Origin: Leisingera sp. ANG-M7
GTDB lineage: Bacteria; Pseudomonadota; Alphaproteobacteria; Rhodobacterales; Rhodobacteraceae
DNA length: 64,000 bases
Direction of reading: 5' to 3'
NCBI RefSeq assembly: GCF_000813965.1
Contig: NZ_JWLI01000007.1
Location: forward strand, 186,001-250,000
Below, one piece after another: positions 51,467-59,794 of the stretch. Made by a program: the position numbers and the translations under genes. Positions within the stretch are counted from its first letter, which is position 1. Each line of letters starts with the position of its first letter. The notes beneath the pieces were generated by a model. It was not told the DNA's origin, ran no database searches, and worked only from the letters and a program-made list of their open reading frames with translations.

Positions 51467-51491
51467 TGTTCTGTTGCAGCATTGTCCGAAC

Positions 51492-52751
51492 TTACTCCTC
51501 GAAGGTGCGGCCCTCTTCGGTGTCGGACATGTCAAAGCCCAGGTGCTTGGCGACCGTAAACACGTCCTTGTCGCCGCGGCCGCACATGTTCATCACGATG
51601 ATGTGGCCCTTGGGCAGCTCCGGCGCGATCTTCATCACATGGGCCAGCGCGTGGGAAGGCTCCAGCGCCGGGATGATGCCCTCGGTGCGGCAGCTGACCT
51701 GGAAGGCTTCCAGCGCTTCCTTGTCGGTGATCGACACATACTGGGCGCGCCCCGTGTCGTGCAGCCAGGAATGCTCCGGCCCGATGCCGGGATAGTCGAG
51801 ACCAGCTGAGATCGAGAAGCCTTCCTGGATCTGGCCATCCTCATCCTGCAGCAGGTATGTGCGGTTGCCGTGCAGCACGCCGGGGCGGCCGCCGGTCAGC
51901 GACGCGCAATGCTGCATCCGGTCATCAACACCCTTGCCGCCGGCCTCGACGCCGATGATGCTGACGGAAGCATCATCCAGGAACGGGTAGAACAACCCGA
52001 TGGCGTTGGAGCCGCCGCCGATTGCGGCAATCACGGTGTCCGGCAGGCGGCCTTCGCCTTCTTGCTCAGCCAGCTGCCAGCGGACTTCCTTGCCGATGAC
52101 CGACTGGAAATCGCGCACCATTGCCGGATAGGGGTGCGGACCGGCCGCGGTGCCGATGCAATAGAAGGTGTCGCGCACGTTGGTCACCCAGTCGCGCAGC
52201 GCGTCGTTCATTGCGTCCTTCAGGGTGCCGCGGCCCGATGTCACCGGGATCACCTCAGCACCCAGGAGGCGCATGCGGAACACGTTGGGCGCCTGCCGCT
52301 TCACGTCGTGCGCGCCCATGTAGACGATGCACTTGAGCCCGAACTTGGCGCAGACGGTGGCGGTGGCCACCCCGTGCTGCCCGGCGCCGGTTTCGGCGAT
52401 GATGCGGGTCTTGCCCATGCGCCGCGCCAGCAGGATCTGGCCCAGCACGTTGTTCACCTTATGCGCGCCGGTGTGATTAAGCTCGTCGCGCTTCATATAG
52501 ATCTTGGCGCCGCCCAGTTCCGCCGTCAGGCGCTCCGCAAAATAGAGCGGGCTGGGCCGGCCGACATAGTGTTTCCACAGGTCTTCCATCTCGGCCCAGA
52601 AGGAGGGGTCGTCCTTGGCTTTGTTATATTCTTCCTCAAGGCTCAGGATCAGCGGCATCAGGGTTTCAGATACGAAACGCCCGCCAAAGATGCCAAAGCG
52701 GCCCTGTTCGTCCGGACCGTTCATGAAGCTGTTGAAAAGATCGTCGGCCAT
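51492..52751 (-). CDS. trpB: Tryptophan synthase beta subunit
   Basis: A 419-residue PLP enzyme joining indole and serine. The PLP lysine is in [15 protein letters not shown]; the glycine-rich phosphate site is [10 protein letters not shown] and the gate motif [14 protein letters not shown]. TrpB1 type with the N-terminal [17 protein letters not shown]. The ATG at 52751 (GGGAAGAACC upstream) is chosen; the longer frame runs into the repeat. trpF lies upstream on the same strand, but the ~370-bp repeat separates them. Confidence 0.97.
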   Translation of the reverse strand: MADDLFNSFMNGPDEQGRFGIFGGRFVSETLMPLILSLEEEYNKAKDDPSFWAEMEDLWKHYVGRPSPLYFAERLTAELGGAKIYMKRDELNHTGAHKVNNVLGQILLARRMGKTRIIAETGAGQHGVATATVCAKFGLKCIVYMGAHDVKRQAPNVFRMRLLGAEVIPVTSGRGTLKDAMNDALRDWVTNVRDTFYCIGTAAGPHPYPAMVRDFQSVIGKEVRWQLAEQEGEGRLPDTVIAAIGGGSNAIGLFYPFLDDASVSIIGVEAGGKGVDDRMQHCASLTGGRPGVLHGNRTYLLQDEDGQIQEGFSISAGLDYPGIGPEHSWLHDTGRAQYVSITDKEALEAFQVSCRTEGIIPALEPSHALAHVMKIAPELPKGHIIVMNMCGRGDKDVFTVAKHLGFDMSDTEEGRTFEE

Positions 52752-52839
52752 GGTTCTTCCCTCACTTTCGCAGCGCCCGCCATGACTATAGCGCGCCAGC
52801 GCCTTGGTAAAGGGAGATTGCGCAAGCGGCTGCATCCGG

Positions 52840-53207
52840 CCAGGGCCCCTGCCCTGCCGGTATGCTGCTGGTTTCTGCTGTGATCTGCCTGTCAAAAGGC
52901 CGGAAGGTTAAGGATGGCGGCGCCGCCAAGCGGCGGAGGCGGGACGGGAGGGTTGCTCCCCCACGCGAAACGTCGTCTGTGCGTGCCCCTGCCAAAGGGC
53001 CCTGTTCCAATGTGCCGGGGGTGTCAGGCCCGGCAGTGACCGCGATCAATTGGGACTTTGCCGCACGCCGCTTAAGATCCCGTGAGACCAGCGTACGCAG
53101 GGTGCGCAACTCCCTGGGCGCCGCGTGTGCCGCTGATGCCGCGCAGTGAGTATTTTTGGAAAGATGAAGGTGCAGGCCCGGTGTTTTCATCTTTCCCCAA
53201 ATACTCA
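52840..53207. repeat. ~370-bp multi-hairpin intergenic repeat, copy B
   Basis: Partner of copy A (10106-10478). Stems in the same order: CAGGGC-CCCT-GCCCTG (52841-52856); CCGCC-AAGC-GGCGG (52923-52936); GGGAG-GGTTG-CTCCC (52946-52960); GCCC / GGGC (52985-53000); GCCGGG / CCCGGC (53014-53034); conserved block around 53071-53110; closing hairpin TGAGTATTT-TT-GGAAAGATGAA / TTCATCTTTCC-CC-AAATACTCA (53147-53207). It lies between trpF and trpB, closing hairpin next to the trpF stop, just as copy A lies next to the Lrp gene stop. Confidence 0.8.
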
Positions 53208-53252
53208 AATCCCGGCGGAGCCGCCATCGCTGCCAATGGGAAATGCAGGGCG

Positions 53253-53906
53253 TCAGCCGCGGGCGGCGCGGGCCGCCTTGGTGAAGGCGTCAATCAGAGC
53301 CGCATCTTTTTCGCCCGGTGCGCTTTCGACGCCGGAGGAGACATCAACCTGGCGTGCGCCGGTCATGCGGATGGCTTCTGCCACGTTTTCAGGTGTCAGC
53401 CCGCCGGCCAGCATCCAGGGTTTCTGCCAGTATTTGCGCCCCGCCAGCAGCCGCCAGTCAAAGGCGAGGCCGTTGCCCCCGGGCAGCTCTGCCTCTTTCG
53501 GCGGCTTGGCGTCGATCAAGAGCTGATCTGCCACCTGTTCATAAAGCGCGATCTGGGGAATGTCGGCGGCATCGGCAATGCCCACCGCCTTCATCACCGG
53601 CAGGCCATAGCGGGCGCGCACCTCGGCTACCCTTTCCGGGGATTCTTTGCCGTGAAGCTGCAGCATGTCGAGCGGCACTGTGCCGGTGATGGCATCCAGT
53701 TCGTCATCAAAGGCGTTCACCGTCAGCGCCACCTTGCAAAGACCAATCGGGGCTTCGATGGCCAGCGCGGCGGCCTGGGCGATGGAGACGTTGCGCGGCG
53801 ATTTCGGAAAGAACACAAAGCCCGCATAAGCCGCCCCGGCCGCGGCAACGGCAGCCACATCCTGCGGGGTGCTGAGCCCGCAGATCTTAACCCGGATGTC
53901 CGTCAT
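53253..53906 (-). CDS. trpF: Phosphoribosylanthranilate isomerase
   Basis: A 217-residue TIM barrel catalysing the third step of tryptophan synthesis. Catalytic Cys in [11 protein letters not shown] (residue 9) and Asp in [24 protein letters not shown] and [11 protein letters not shown] are conserved loops. Upstream of trpB on the same strand. lapA ends 8 bases before its ATG, so ihfB-lapA-trpF form a coupled unit. Confidence 0.96.
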   Translation of the reverse strand: MTDIRVKICGLSTPQDVAAVAAAGAAYAGFVFFPKSPRNVSIAQAAALAIEAPIGLCKVALTVNAFDDELDAITGTVPLDMLQLHGKESPERVAEVRARYGLPVMKAVGIADAADIPQIALYEQVADQLLIDAKPPKEAELPGGNGLAFDWRLLAGRKYWQKPWMLAGGLTPENVAEAIRMTGARQVDVSSGVESAPGEKDAALIDAFTKAARAARG

Positions 53907-53913
53907 TGCCGAC

Positions 53914-54264
53914 TCAGTTCGCGTCTTCGAGAAGCGCCAGGACTTCGTCCTTGCCTTCGTTCTTCTGCTTCTTGAGCCGGGTCACTTCACGGTTCAGCTT
54001 GCGTGCTTCGCGGGCCTTCTGGGCTGCTTCGCTGCGGTGCTTGTGCTCGCGGATCCATTCCCACAGGAAGCCGATCACCAGCCCTGCACCAACGCCGCCC
54101 AGCACCACCACGAAAAGCGGCAGCGCGATGCTGTAGTTGAAGCCGGCCAGTTCGGCAAAGGCCGCCGGCATCAGTTTCAGCTCAACCACCGTGCTGTTGG
54201 CCAGACAGACAGACACCAGCACAACGGCCAGTGCCCCAAGAACCGCGTAGCGAATGTAACGCAT
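53914..54264 (-). CDS. lapA: LapA-domain inner-membrane protein
   Basis: A 116-residue protein with two membrane helices ([19 protein letters not shown] and [28 protein letters not shown]) and a basic coiled C-terminus ([22 protein letters not shown]). The LapA (DUF1049) family takes part in control of LPS synthesis with LapB in enterobacteria; no LapB is next to it here. Start codon overlaps the ihfB stop by one base. Confidence 0.85.
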   Translation of the reverse strand: MRYIRYAVLGALAVVLVSVCLANSTVVELKLMPAAFAELAGFNYSIALPLFVVVLGGVGAGLVIGFLWEWIREHKHRSEAAQKAREARKLNREVTRLKKQKNEGKDEVLALLEDAN

Positions 54265-54548
54265 CAGGCTTTCCCGTTCAGGCGGTCCCTCAAGAGTTTA
54301 CCCGTCTTGAAGAACGGCACATGTTTCTCTTCGACTTCGACCGTCTCGCCGGTGCGCGGGTTGCGGCCGGTGCGCGCGTCCCGCTTCTTGACCGAAAAGG
54401 CGCCAAAGCCGCGCAGTTCAACCCGGTCGCCGCGGGCCATGGCATCGGTCACTTCCTCGAACACCGTGTTCACGATCCTCTCCACATCCCGCTGATACAG
54501 GTGCGGGTTTTCGTCTGCAATCTTCTGAATCAACTCAGAGCGGATCAT
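54264..54548 (-). CDS. ihfB: Integration host factor subunit beta
   Basis: A 94-residue HU/IHF family protein: [37 protein letters not shown], then [43 protein letters not shown], the DNA-bending arm with Arg-Asn-Pro. The NPHLY variant near the N-terminus and the length mark it as IhfB rather than HU. First gene of the ihfB-lapA-trpF unit. Confidence 0.95.
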   Translation of the reverse strand: MIRSELIQKIADENPHLYQRDVERIVNTVFEEVTDAMARGDRVELRGFGAFSVKKRDARTGRNPRTGETVEVEEKHVPFFKTGKLLRDRLNGKA

Positions 54549-55067
54549 GTTCTTTTTCCTCCCAGGGTGCCGGTATGTTTTGGCTATTATTCTGAGAGTA
54601 TAGGAAAATTTCGCGCGCGGGGGAACAAAATGCCGCAGCTTTCACGGGCAAATCGGCGGCTCTTCACCACCTTTTCAGCCTGCAAACCCCCAATCCAGGG
54701 CGGCAAAGCGCCGCCGCAGCGCGGCATCGGCGCCAGTTTAGAAGGCGGAGGCCGGTTTGATTCGGGGCACTGCCAACAACTGCCTTCAGTGCCCGGAATC
54801 CGGCACAACGCCGGTCTGGCCGCGCGGGATGCGGCATCAGCCCGGCCTTCGTGCCGCATATGAAACTATATTTCCGCAAAGTAAAATTTTTCATTGTAAA
54901 GCGCCCCGCATCGCTCATCCTTTTCCTAACCAGGCGCGTCACAAACTGACCAGATCTGGTGCCAAACGAACCGGCACAGCCGCCCCATGGCGGCAACGGG
55001 TGCCGGCCTGCCGAAGCTGGTGGCGAACAACCGGCAGGCAGCCAAACCAACTTGGAGAAAACTGGAA
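54549..55067. other. Intergenic region between ihfB and the Amt-like gene
   Basis: About 520 bases without a credible gene. Contents: ihfB leader; a hairpin ATGCGGCA / TGCCGCAT (54829-54836 and 54852-54859, 15-base loop); an AT-rich stretch at 54858-54900 that may hold the amt promoter; and ribosome site GGAG at 55054. No NtrC-type site (TGCAC-N7-GTGCA) seen by eye. Confidence 0.5.
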
Positions 55068-56441
55068 ATGCCTTTGGACATGAGCACGATACATGTGCAG
55101 CAAGTTACCCTGAACTCCCTGGTGCAGAATATTCTGTACGCATCGGGCATCGTCGGGGCCATCCTGGTCGTTGTCGGCCTGCTGCTGATCGACGCGGGCA
55201 CCGCGCGGCGCAGGAACCTGTTCAACTCGACCATTGAAAAGACGCTGGGGTTCTTCCTCGGCTTTGCCACCTATTACGTCATCGGTTTCGGCCTGTGGGC
55301 CGGGCAGTATTACATCATGGAAGGCGCGACCATGATGGATTCGATCAAAGACTGGTGGCTGGGCGGCGCCATGACCAATGCGCTGGCGCATCACACCGAC
55401 CCGGCAACATTCCCGGGGCTGAACACCTTCCAGATCTTCATTTTCTTCCTGGCGGTGTTTGCAGGCATCATCAACATCCTGCTGCATTTCGCGGTATCTG
55501 AGCGGATGAAGGCCTCGGCCTATTTCATCACCTGCATCGTCGCTGCGGTGGTCTCCTCGGCTCTCAGCTGGGCGACCTGGGGCTCTGTCGGGCCGCTGAC
55601 CAATGCGGGATTCCACGACTTCTTCGGTGTTGGTTTTGTTTACCTGTTCCCGGCCGGCATGGCGCTGGTATTCACTCCGAAACTGGGTGCGCGCCCCGGC
55701 ATGATGGCACCGCACCCGCGGATCTCGGCCTATCTGGCCCCCAGCATCGGCCTGTGCGCGCCGGGCCTGCTGCTGATCTTTGCCGGCCTGCCGATGGTGA
55801 TCCTGTCCTGCCTGTTCTTTTTTGATCCCGAAGCGCTGGCGGTCAGCGTCACCATGGCCGACACCAGTGTCGGCATCGCCATCAACAACTACGCCATGGT
55901 CTGGGCCGGCGGCGCCATTACCGGGCTGCTGATCGCCTATGCCACCGGCAAATACGCCTATACCCTGCTGGGGCCGCTGGCGGGCTATGTCGCCGGCGCA
56001 TCCGGCTTTGATGTCTACCTGCCCTGGCAGGCCTTCATCGTCGGCCTGGTGGCGCCTTTCGCGGCCTATGCCGTTTATGAGTTCACGCTGAAGCGCGGCA
56101 TCGACGAGCACAAGCTGTTCCCGCTGTTCCTGGGCTGCGGCACCCTGGGCATGGTTTTGCTGGGCCTGTTCAAGGCGGGCACTCCGCGCGGCGGCTACTT
56201 CGGCATCGAGGAAGGCGCCTATGCGTTCCAGCACGGTGAGATTTCGCTGGTGATGCAGCTGGTGGGGACTGCCGTCTGCATCGGCACCGGCGTTGTCACG
56301 GCGCTGATCCTGGCCTTTGTCCTGGAGCGGACGGTTGGCTTGAAAGTGTCTGAGGACGATCAGATCGACGGGCTGGACGGCAAGAACTGGGACCTGGAGC
56401 CGGATGTTGTCACCCACGCGGACAGCGCACAGCACGCCTGA
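55068..56441 (+). CDS. Divergent ammonium-transporter-family protein without twin His
   Basis: A 457-residue membrane protein of the Amt/Rh family with about 11 helices. Family identity: GPLAGYVAGASGFDVYLPWQAFIVGLVAP (aligns with GPLAGLVxxTAGxG..xPWxAxIxG) and the C-terminal GLKVSEDDQIDGLDGKNWDLEPD, matching the conserved cytosolic tail of Amt proteins. The two pore histidines of AmtB are missing: the helix-5 site reads DFFGVGFVYLFPAG (Tyr in place of His) and the helix-10 site reads LFPLFLGCGTLG (no His). Alignment by eye. Function may differ from NH3/NH4+ conduction. No glnK gene is adjacent. A start at 55080 (MSTIHV) is also possible. Confidence 0.8.
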   Translation: MPLDMSTIHVQQVTLNSLVQNILYASGIVGAILVVVGLLLIDAGTARRRNLFNSTIEKTLGFFLGFATYYVIGFGLWAGQYYIMEGATMMDSIKDWWLGGAMTNALAHHTDPATFPGLNTFQIFIFFLAVFAGIINILLHFAVSERMKASAYFITCIVAAVVSSALSWATWGSVGPLTNAGFHDFFGVGFVYLFPAGMALVFTPKLGARPGMMAPHPRISAYLAPSIGLCAPGLLLIFAGLPMVILSCLFFFDPEALAVSVTMADTSVGIAINNYAMVWAGGAITGLLIAYATGKYAYTLLGPLAGYVAGASGFDVYLPWQAFIVGLVAPFAAYAVYEFTLKRGIDEHKLFPLFLGCGTLGMVLLGLFKAGTPRGGYFGIEEGAYAFQHGEISLVMQLVGTAVCIGTGVVTALILAFVLERTVGLKVSEDDQIDGLDGKNWDLEPDVVTHADSAQHA

Positions 56442-56460
56442 TCCATCTTGAGCCGCATAA

Positions 56461-56488
56461 GGCCCCGGCAAACGCCGGGGCCTTTTTT
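56461..56488 (+). terminator. Terminator of the Amt-like gene
   Basis: GGCCCCGGC-AAAC-GCCGGGGCC followed by TTTTTT, 19 bases after the stop. Confidence 0.93.
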
Positions 56489-56555
56489 GTGCTGTTCAGG
56501 TCGGCACCGCCAAGAATCGGCTATAGTCAACGTCATCAACACGGAGGAGACGACG

Positions 56556-56753
56556 ATGCTGTACCCGCTTGCCTCGCTTGAGGCTGACAAACTGGACGCG
56601 ATCAAGAGCCTCGAAAAGGACATCGGAAGCCCGGTGGTGGCGCTGGCAGGTGTTGAAACAACCACCGCAGCCCTGCCTGACGAGAAGCTGAAAAAGCTGC
56701 AGGAGCTGGAAGAGGAACTGGGTGTCGTGCTGGTGGCGGTGCGACCGAACTAA
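56556..56753 (+). CDS. Small 65-aa protein of unknown function
   Basis: Starts MLYPLASLEADKLDAIKSLE and ends ELEEELGVVLVAVRPN; acidic and largely helical, probably soluble. Excellent ribosome site GGAGGAG 5-6 bases before the ATG at 56556. Family not recognised, although such short proteins are common in this group. Own promoter likely, as it follows the strong terminator of the Amt-like gene. Confidence 0.7.
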   Translation: MLYPLASLEADKLDAIKSLEKDIGSPVVALAGVETTTAALPDEKLKKLQELEEELGVVLVAVRPN

Positions 56754-56791
56754 CAGATGCCACGGCTAGGGGACGCTGGCGGCATGGGGCG

Positions 56792-57688
56792 TCAGCGCCT
56801 CCCCTCTGCCGCTATGCCAAAGAAGGTGCCGCCGACAATCAGCCCGGCGCCGATCATCGCGGTTGCAGTGGCGGGTTCGGACAGCAGCATCCAGGCCAGT
56901 GCAAAACCGAACAGCGGCTCGGTTCCCATCAGGAAGCTGACGCGGGTCGGGCTGGTGCGCCGGACTGCGGCGTTCTGAACGTAGAAGGCCCCGACAGTAC
57001 AGAAGAGTGACAGGAAGACGACGGCAGCCCAGCCCTTGGCCCCAGCATGAACCAGCAGCCCGGCCGGACCTGACTGGGAGAGAATGATCGCCAGCACCAG
57101 CCCCGCAACGGTGAAAGCCTGCACTGCGGTCAGTGCGGCGGAGGACAGGCGGCTGCCTTCCATCAGGCGCTTGGTCGAGACCACCATGACCGCGCGCAGG
57201 CCCGCGGCGCAAAGGACCAGAAGGTCACCGGCGCCGAAAGCTCCCATGCCACCCGACAACACCAGGACACCCGCCACTGCCACAGCTGCTCCTGCGATCA
57301 CACCAGCGGGCGGCAGGCGCCGCTGCAGGCCGAACTCCAGGAACGGGGTGAAGATGGTGCAGAGCGAGATGATCAGCGCGGTGTTCGTGGCCGTGGTCAT
57401 CGACACGCCCCAGGTCTCCGCAAGGAAGATGGCGCAAAGGATGCTTCCGAGCAGCGCCCCGGACAGGATTTCCCGCCGGCAGGCCGCGCGCAGGTCGCGG
57501 CAGGCCACCATCCCCATCACCAGCGCTGTCAGAGCAAAGCGGAAGAAAATCAGGAGCAGCACCGGCATATGCGCCAGCGCGCCCTTGGCGACCGGGTAGC
57601 TTGCGCCCCAGACGAGCGCCACACCTAGTACCGCCAGATCAGCCCAGAGTGCGATTCGCTTGGTGATGAAGTGTTCTGAAACGGTCAT
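56792..57688 (-). CDS. EamA/DMT-family transporter
   Basis: A 298-residue ten-helix DMT carrier with two EamA repeats: LAVLGVALVWGASYPVAKGALAHMPVLLLIFFRFALTALV and VFLSLFCTVGAFYVQNAAVRRTSPTRVSFLMGTEPLFGFALAW. Substrate unknown. Follows an AraC-family gene on the same strand (77 bases), which probably regulates it. ATG at 57688, the frame's first methionine giving the N-terminal helix. Confidence 0.9.
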   Translation of the reverse strand: MTVSEHFITKRIALWADLAVLGVALVWGASYPVAKGALAHMPVLLLIFFRFALTALVMGMVACRDLRAACRREILSGALLGSILCAIFLAETWGVSMTTATNTALIISLCTIFTPFLEFGLQRRLPPAGVIAGAAVAVAGVLVLSGGMGAFGAGDLLVLCAAGLRAVMVVSTKRLMEGSRLSSAALTAVQAFTVAGLVLAIILSQSGPAGLLVHAGAKGWAAVVFLSLFCTVGAFYVQNAAVRRTSPTRVSFLMGTEPLFGFALAWMLLSEPATATAMIGAGLIVGGTFFGIAAEGRR

Positions 57689-57765
57689 GCCCGCCCCCGT
57701 CTGTTTCGCAATCACAGGCGGGATAGGCTTCCGGGGGTCTCGCGATATAGAACAAAAACGCGGTG

Positions 57766-58599
57766 TCAGCCCCGTGCGTAAGCAGCGGGGGTGATACCTG
57801 TGATGGCGCGGAAGTGGCGGCCCATGTGGCTCTGGTCTGCAAAACCCGCCTGAGCCGCAGCCTCTGCCGGAGAGAATCCCGCGCGCAGCAGGTGTTTCAC
57901 ATGCTGAACCTTGCGCTGCAGATGCCAGGCATGGGGCGGCAGGCCGGTGACGCGCCGGAAGGCGTCAATCGTCTGACGCCGCCGCAGCCCGGTAATGCGG
58001 CAGAGGTCCTCCAGCGGCACGTCGTCCTCGACCCGGCTGTGCAGATATTCGATGGCGTCGGCAATGCGCCCGCTGCCGCGGGGCTGCGGCTGCGAGACCT
58101 CCGGCGCAAGTTCCCGCAGCAGCCCGCCCACCAGCGTATCGAGAGCCACATCGCGCGACAGGGTCTGATCCGATGTGTGCAGAGCCTCGTGCAGGACGGC
58201 AAAGCGCCTCGCAAGGTCAGGCCGGGCATGGAAGGCAGCGCCGAAATCCAGCGTTCCGGCTGGCGCGCGGCCGGTGATGTCTTCCAGAAGCGCCCGCATC
58301 CCGGCCTCAGGGATGTAGATCATCCGCTGCCGCCAGCCAGCCTCGCTCCCCGAACCGCCGTGGTGGACATCGCCGGGCCGCATGGTGACCACCGACCCCT
58401 GCGGCACCTGGTTCATTTCTCCGCGGCACCAGACAGCATGGACACCGCCGTCGATCACGCCAAAAAGGTACTCGTCATGGGCGTGGGGTTTGAAGGTCTG
58501 TTTCAGATAGCGCGCGGAGAGGGTCTCAATGCCATAGAGATCCGGCCGCGACCGCAGGGTCGCCGCTTCGCTTTTCCGTTTAGAACCTGCGTGCTGCAA
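57766..58599 (-). CDS. AraC-family transcriptional regulator
   Basis: A 277-residue regulator: N-terminal cupin-like AraC arm (KPHAHDEYLFGVIDGGVHAVWCRGEMNQVPQGSVVTMRPGDVHHGG) and two C-terminal helix-turn-helix motifs (VPLEDLCRITGLRRRQTIDAFRRVTGLPPHAWHLQRKV and AAAQAGFADQSHMGRHFRAITGITPAAYARG). This subgroup often stands next to LysE or EamA exporters; here the EamA gene follows directly. Confidence 0.92.
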   Translation of the reverse strand: MQHAGSKRKSEAATLRSRPDLYGIETLSARYLKQTFKPHAHDEYLFGVIDGGVHAVWCRGEMNQVPQGSVVTMRPGDVHHGGSGSEAGWRQRMIYIPEAGMRALLEDITGRAPAGTLDFGAAFHARPDLARRFAVLHEALHTSDQTLSRDVALDTLVGGLLRELAPEVSQPQPRGSGRIADAIEYLHSRVEDDVPLEDLCRITGLRRRQTIDAFRRVTGLPPHAWHLQRKVQHVKHLLRAGFSPAEAAAQAGFADQSHMGRHFRAITGITPAAYARG

Positions 58600-58970
58600 G
58601 ACAAGATACCTGTGCCGCTGACCGGATGATGCTTAGCGTTGCGGTTCAACCCGGTCAAACGAAGCGTGTGCAGGAGGTAAACGGAGATAGCAATTGCATG
58701 GGGCACGGCAATTCCCGGAGTGGATCAGTTCATTCGCATGAGCAACTAACAAGCCCTCGCCCGTGGCAGCGGCCGGTTTTGCGCACAATCATCGCATTTG
58801 AACAGCGCAGCGAGGCTCAGAACCGGAGATACAAATGTGCCAGACAAAGAATGGGCTGCACCTGCCTTCGGATGATCCGTCCCAGCATTGACCCAGCGCA
58901 ACAGCGAGTCAATTATGAACCATTAGAATGAGTTCTTTGACCAAAATTCAACCATGGGTGATTTTCAGAA
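58600..58970. other. Intergenic region, nothing convincing
   Basis: About 370 bases between the divergent AraC gene and the 217-aa gene. A 101-codon frame at 58626-58931 has no family features and poor composition. Base composition drops towards the right, into the unrecognised gene. Promoters of both flanking genes must be here, but no clear boxes are visible. Confidence 0.4.
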
Positions 58971-59624
58971 ATGCAGTACCACATCGAGGGAAAAACAAAG
59001 TTCGCCTTCCTGACCGAATACCGCGAAAGCTTTCAATCGGACATCTCCGGCATCAATGCGGAGCTTTCGGAAAAATACGCTAGTGACTTTATACCCGTAA
59101 GCGAGGCTGATGCCTGGATATTGTTCAACTGTGAAGCCGGTCTCAAATCCGATGGCACGCTTTGGGAACGCTACCCCCACAACGAAGGGGAGTTTGGCGT
59201 GCTGCCGTTACCCGACAACATCCGTTTCTGGAACGGAGAGGACGCACCGGACTGGAACAAACCTATGTCGATTGAAGTGAACCTCCGGCAGTTCCTGAGA
59301 TACCTGGGAAACGTAAAAAACAAGCTCGTCGCGACACGGGGAAACCATCGCTATCATATGGGGGCCTTCCGCTACCCGGGGATCGCGGACGATCCTTTGA
59401 AGCAGGCAAAGGTCTTGGCCGGCGTCATCCACGGATATTTTGAGAAAAGGCGATACAACAACAACCGCGTACCGCTCGACTTCCTGATAACGAACTATGC
59501 GGAGGATACAGACCTCGCGGAGTTTATGCTTCAGACGAGTTATGTGCATGCTGTGCGCAGACCCGCCGTGCTGCGCGGCCGTGCGCGCAACATTGCGGAC
59601 GCCGTCCGCTGGCTGCAAGGATAA
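58971..59624 (+). CDS. Unrecognised 217-aa protein, accessory-like
   Basis: I do not recognise this protein. Starts MQYHIEGKTKFAFLTEYRES; no signal peptide or membrane helix; rich in aromatic residues and Asn, with FGVLPLPDNIRFWNGEDAPDWNKPMSIEVNLRQFLRYLGNVKNK in the middle and a run KRRYNNNRVPLDFL near the end. Codon use and GC content are clearly lower than the neighbours, pointing to recent acquisition. It is alone, between an AraC gene and the rpsA terminator. No strong ribosome site before the ATG. Confidence 0.6.
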   Translation: MQYHIEGKTKFAFLTEYRESFQSDISGINAELSEKYASDFIPVSEADAWILFNCEAGLKSDGTLWERYPHNEGEFGVLPLPDNIRFWNGEDAPDWNKPMSIEVNLRQFLRYLGNVKNKLVATRGNHRYHMGAFRYPGIADDPLKQAKVLAGVIHGYFEKRRYNNNRVPLDFLITNYAEDTDLAEFMLQTSYVHAVRRPAVLRGRARNIADAVRWLQG

Positions 59625-59735
59625 CAGCCCCAATTCAGTAGCAGCATGCCGAAACCGGAACTCGAAAGAGGTTCCTGGGAACCGCCAGCAGCAAAGCCGG
59701 CAACTAAGCTTCGCTTGGTCTAGCGAACCGCAAAC

Positions 59736-59765
59736 AAAAAGCCCCGCAGAAATCTGCGGGGCTTT
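59736..59765 (-). terminator. rpsA terminator (bidirectional)
   Basis: Perfect 13-bp stem AAAGCCCCGCAGA-AA-TCTGCGGGGCTTT with a T run on the minus strand. 30 bases past the rpsA stop; on the plus strand it may serve the 217-aa gene. Confidence 0.88.
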
Positions 59766-59794
59766 CCGTTTTGTCAGCCGTGAAGCCGGGGAGA

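Noticed and set aside
58626-58931. 101-codon frame in the AraC intergenic region
   Set aside because: No recognisable features; composition and position are those of a chance frame.
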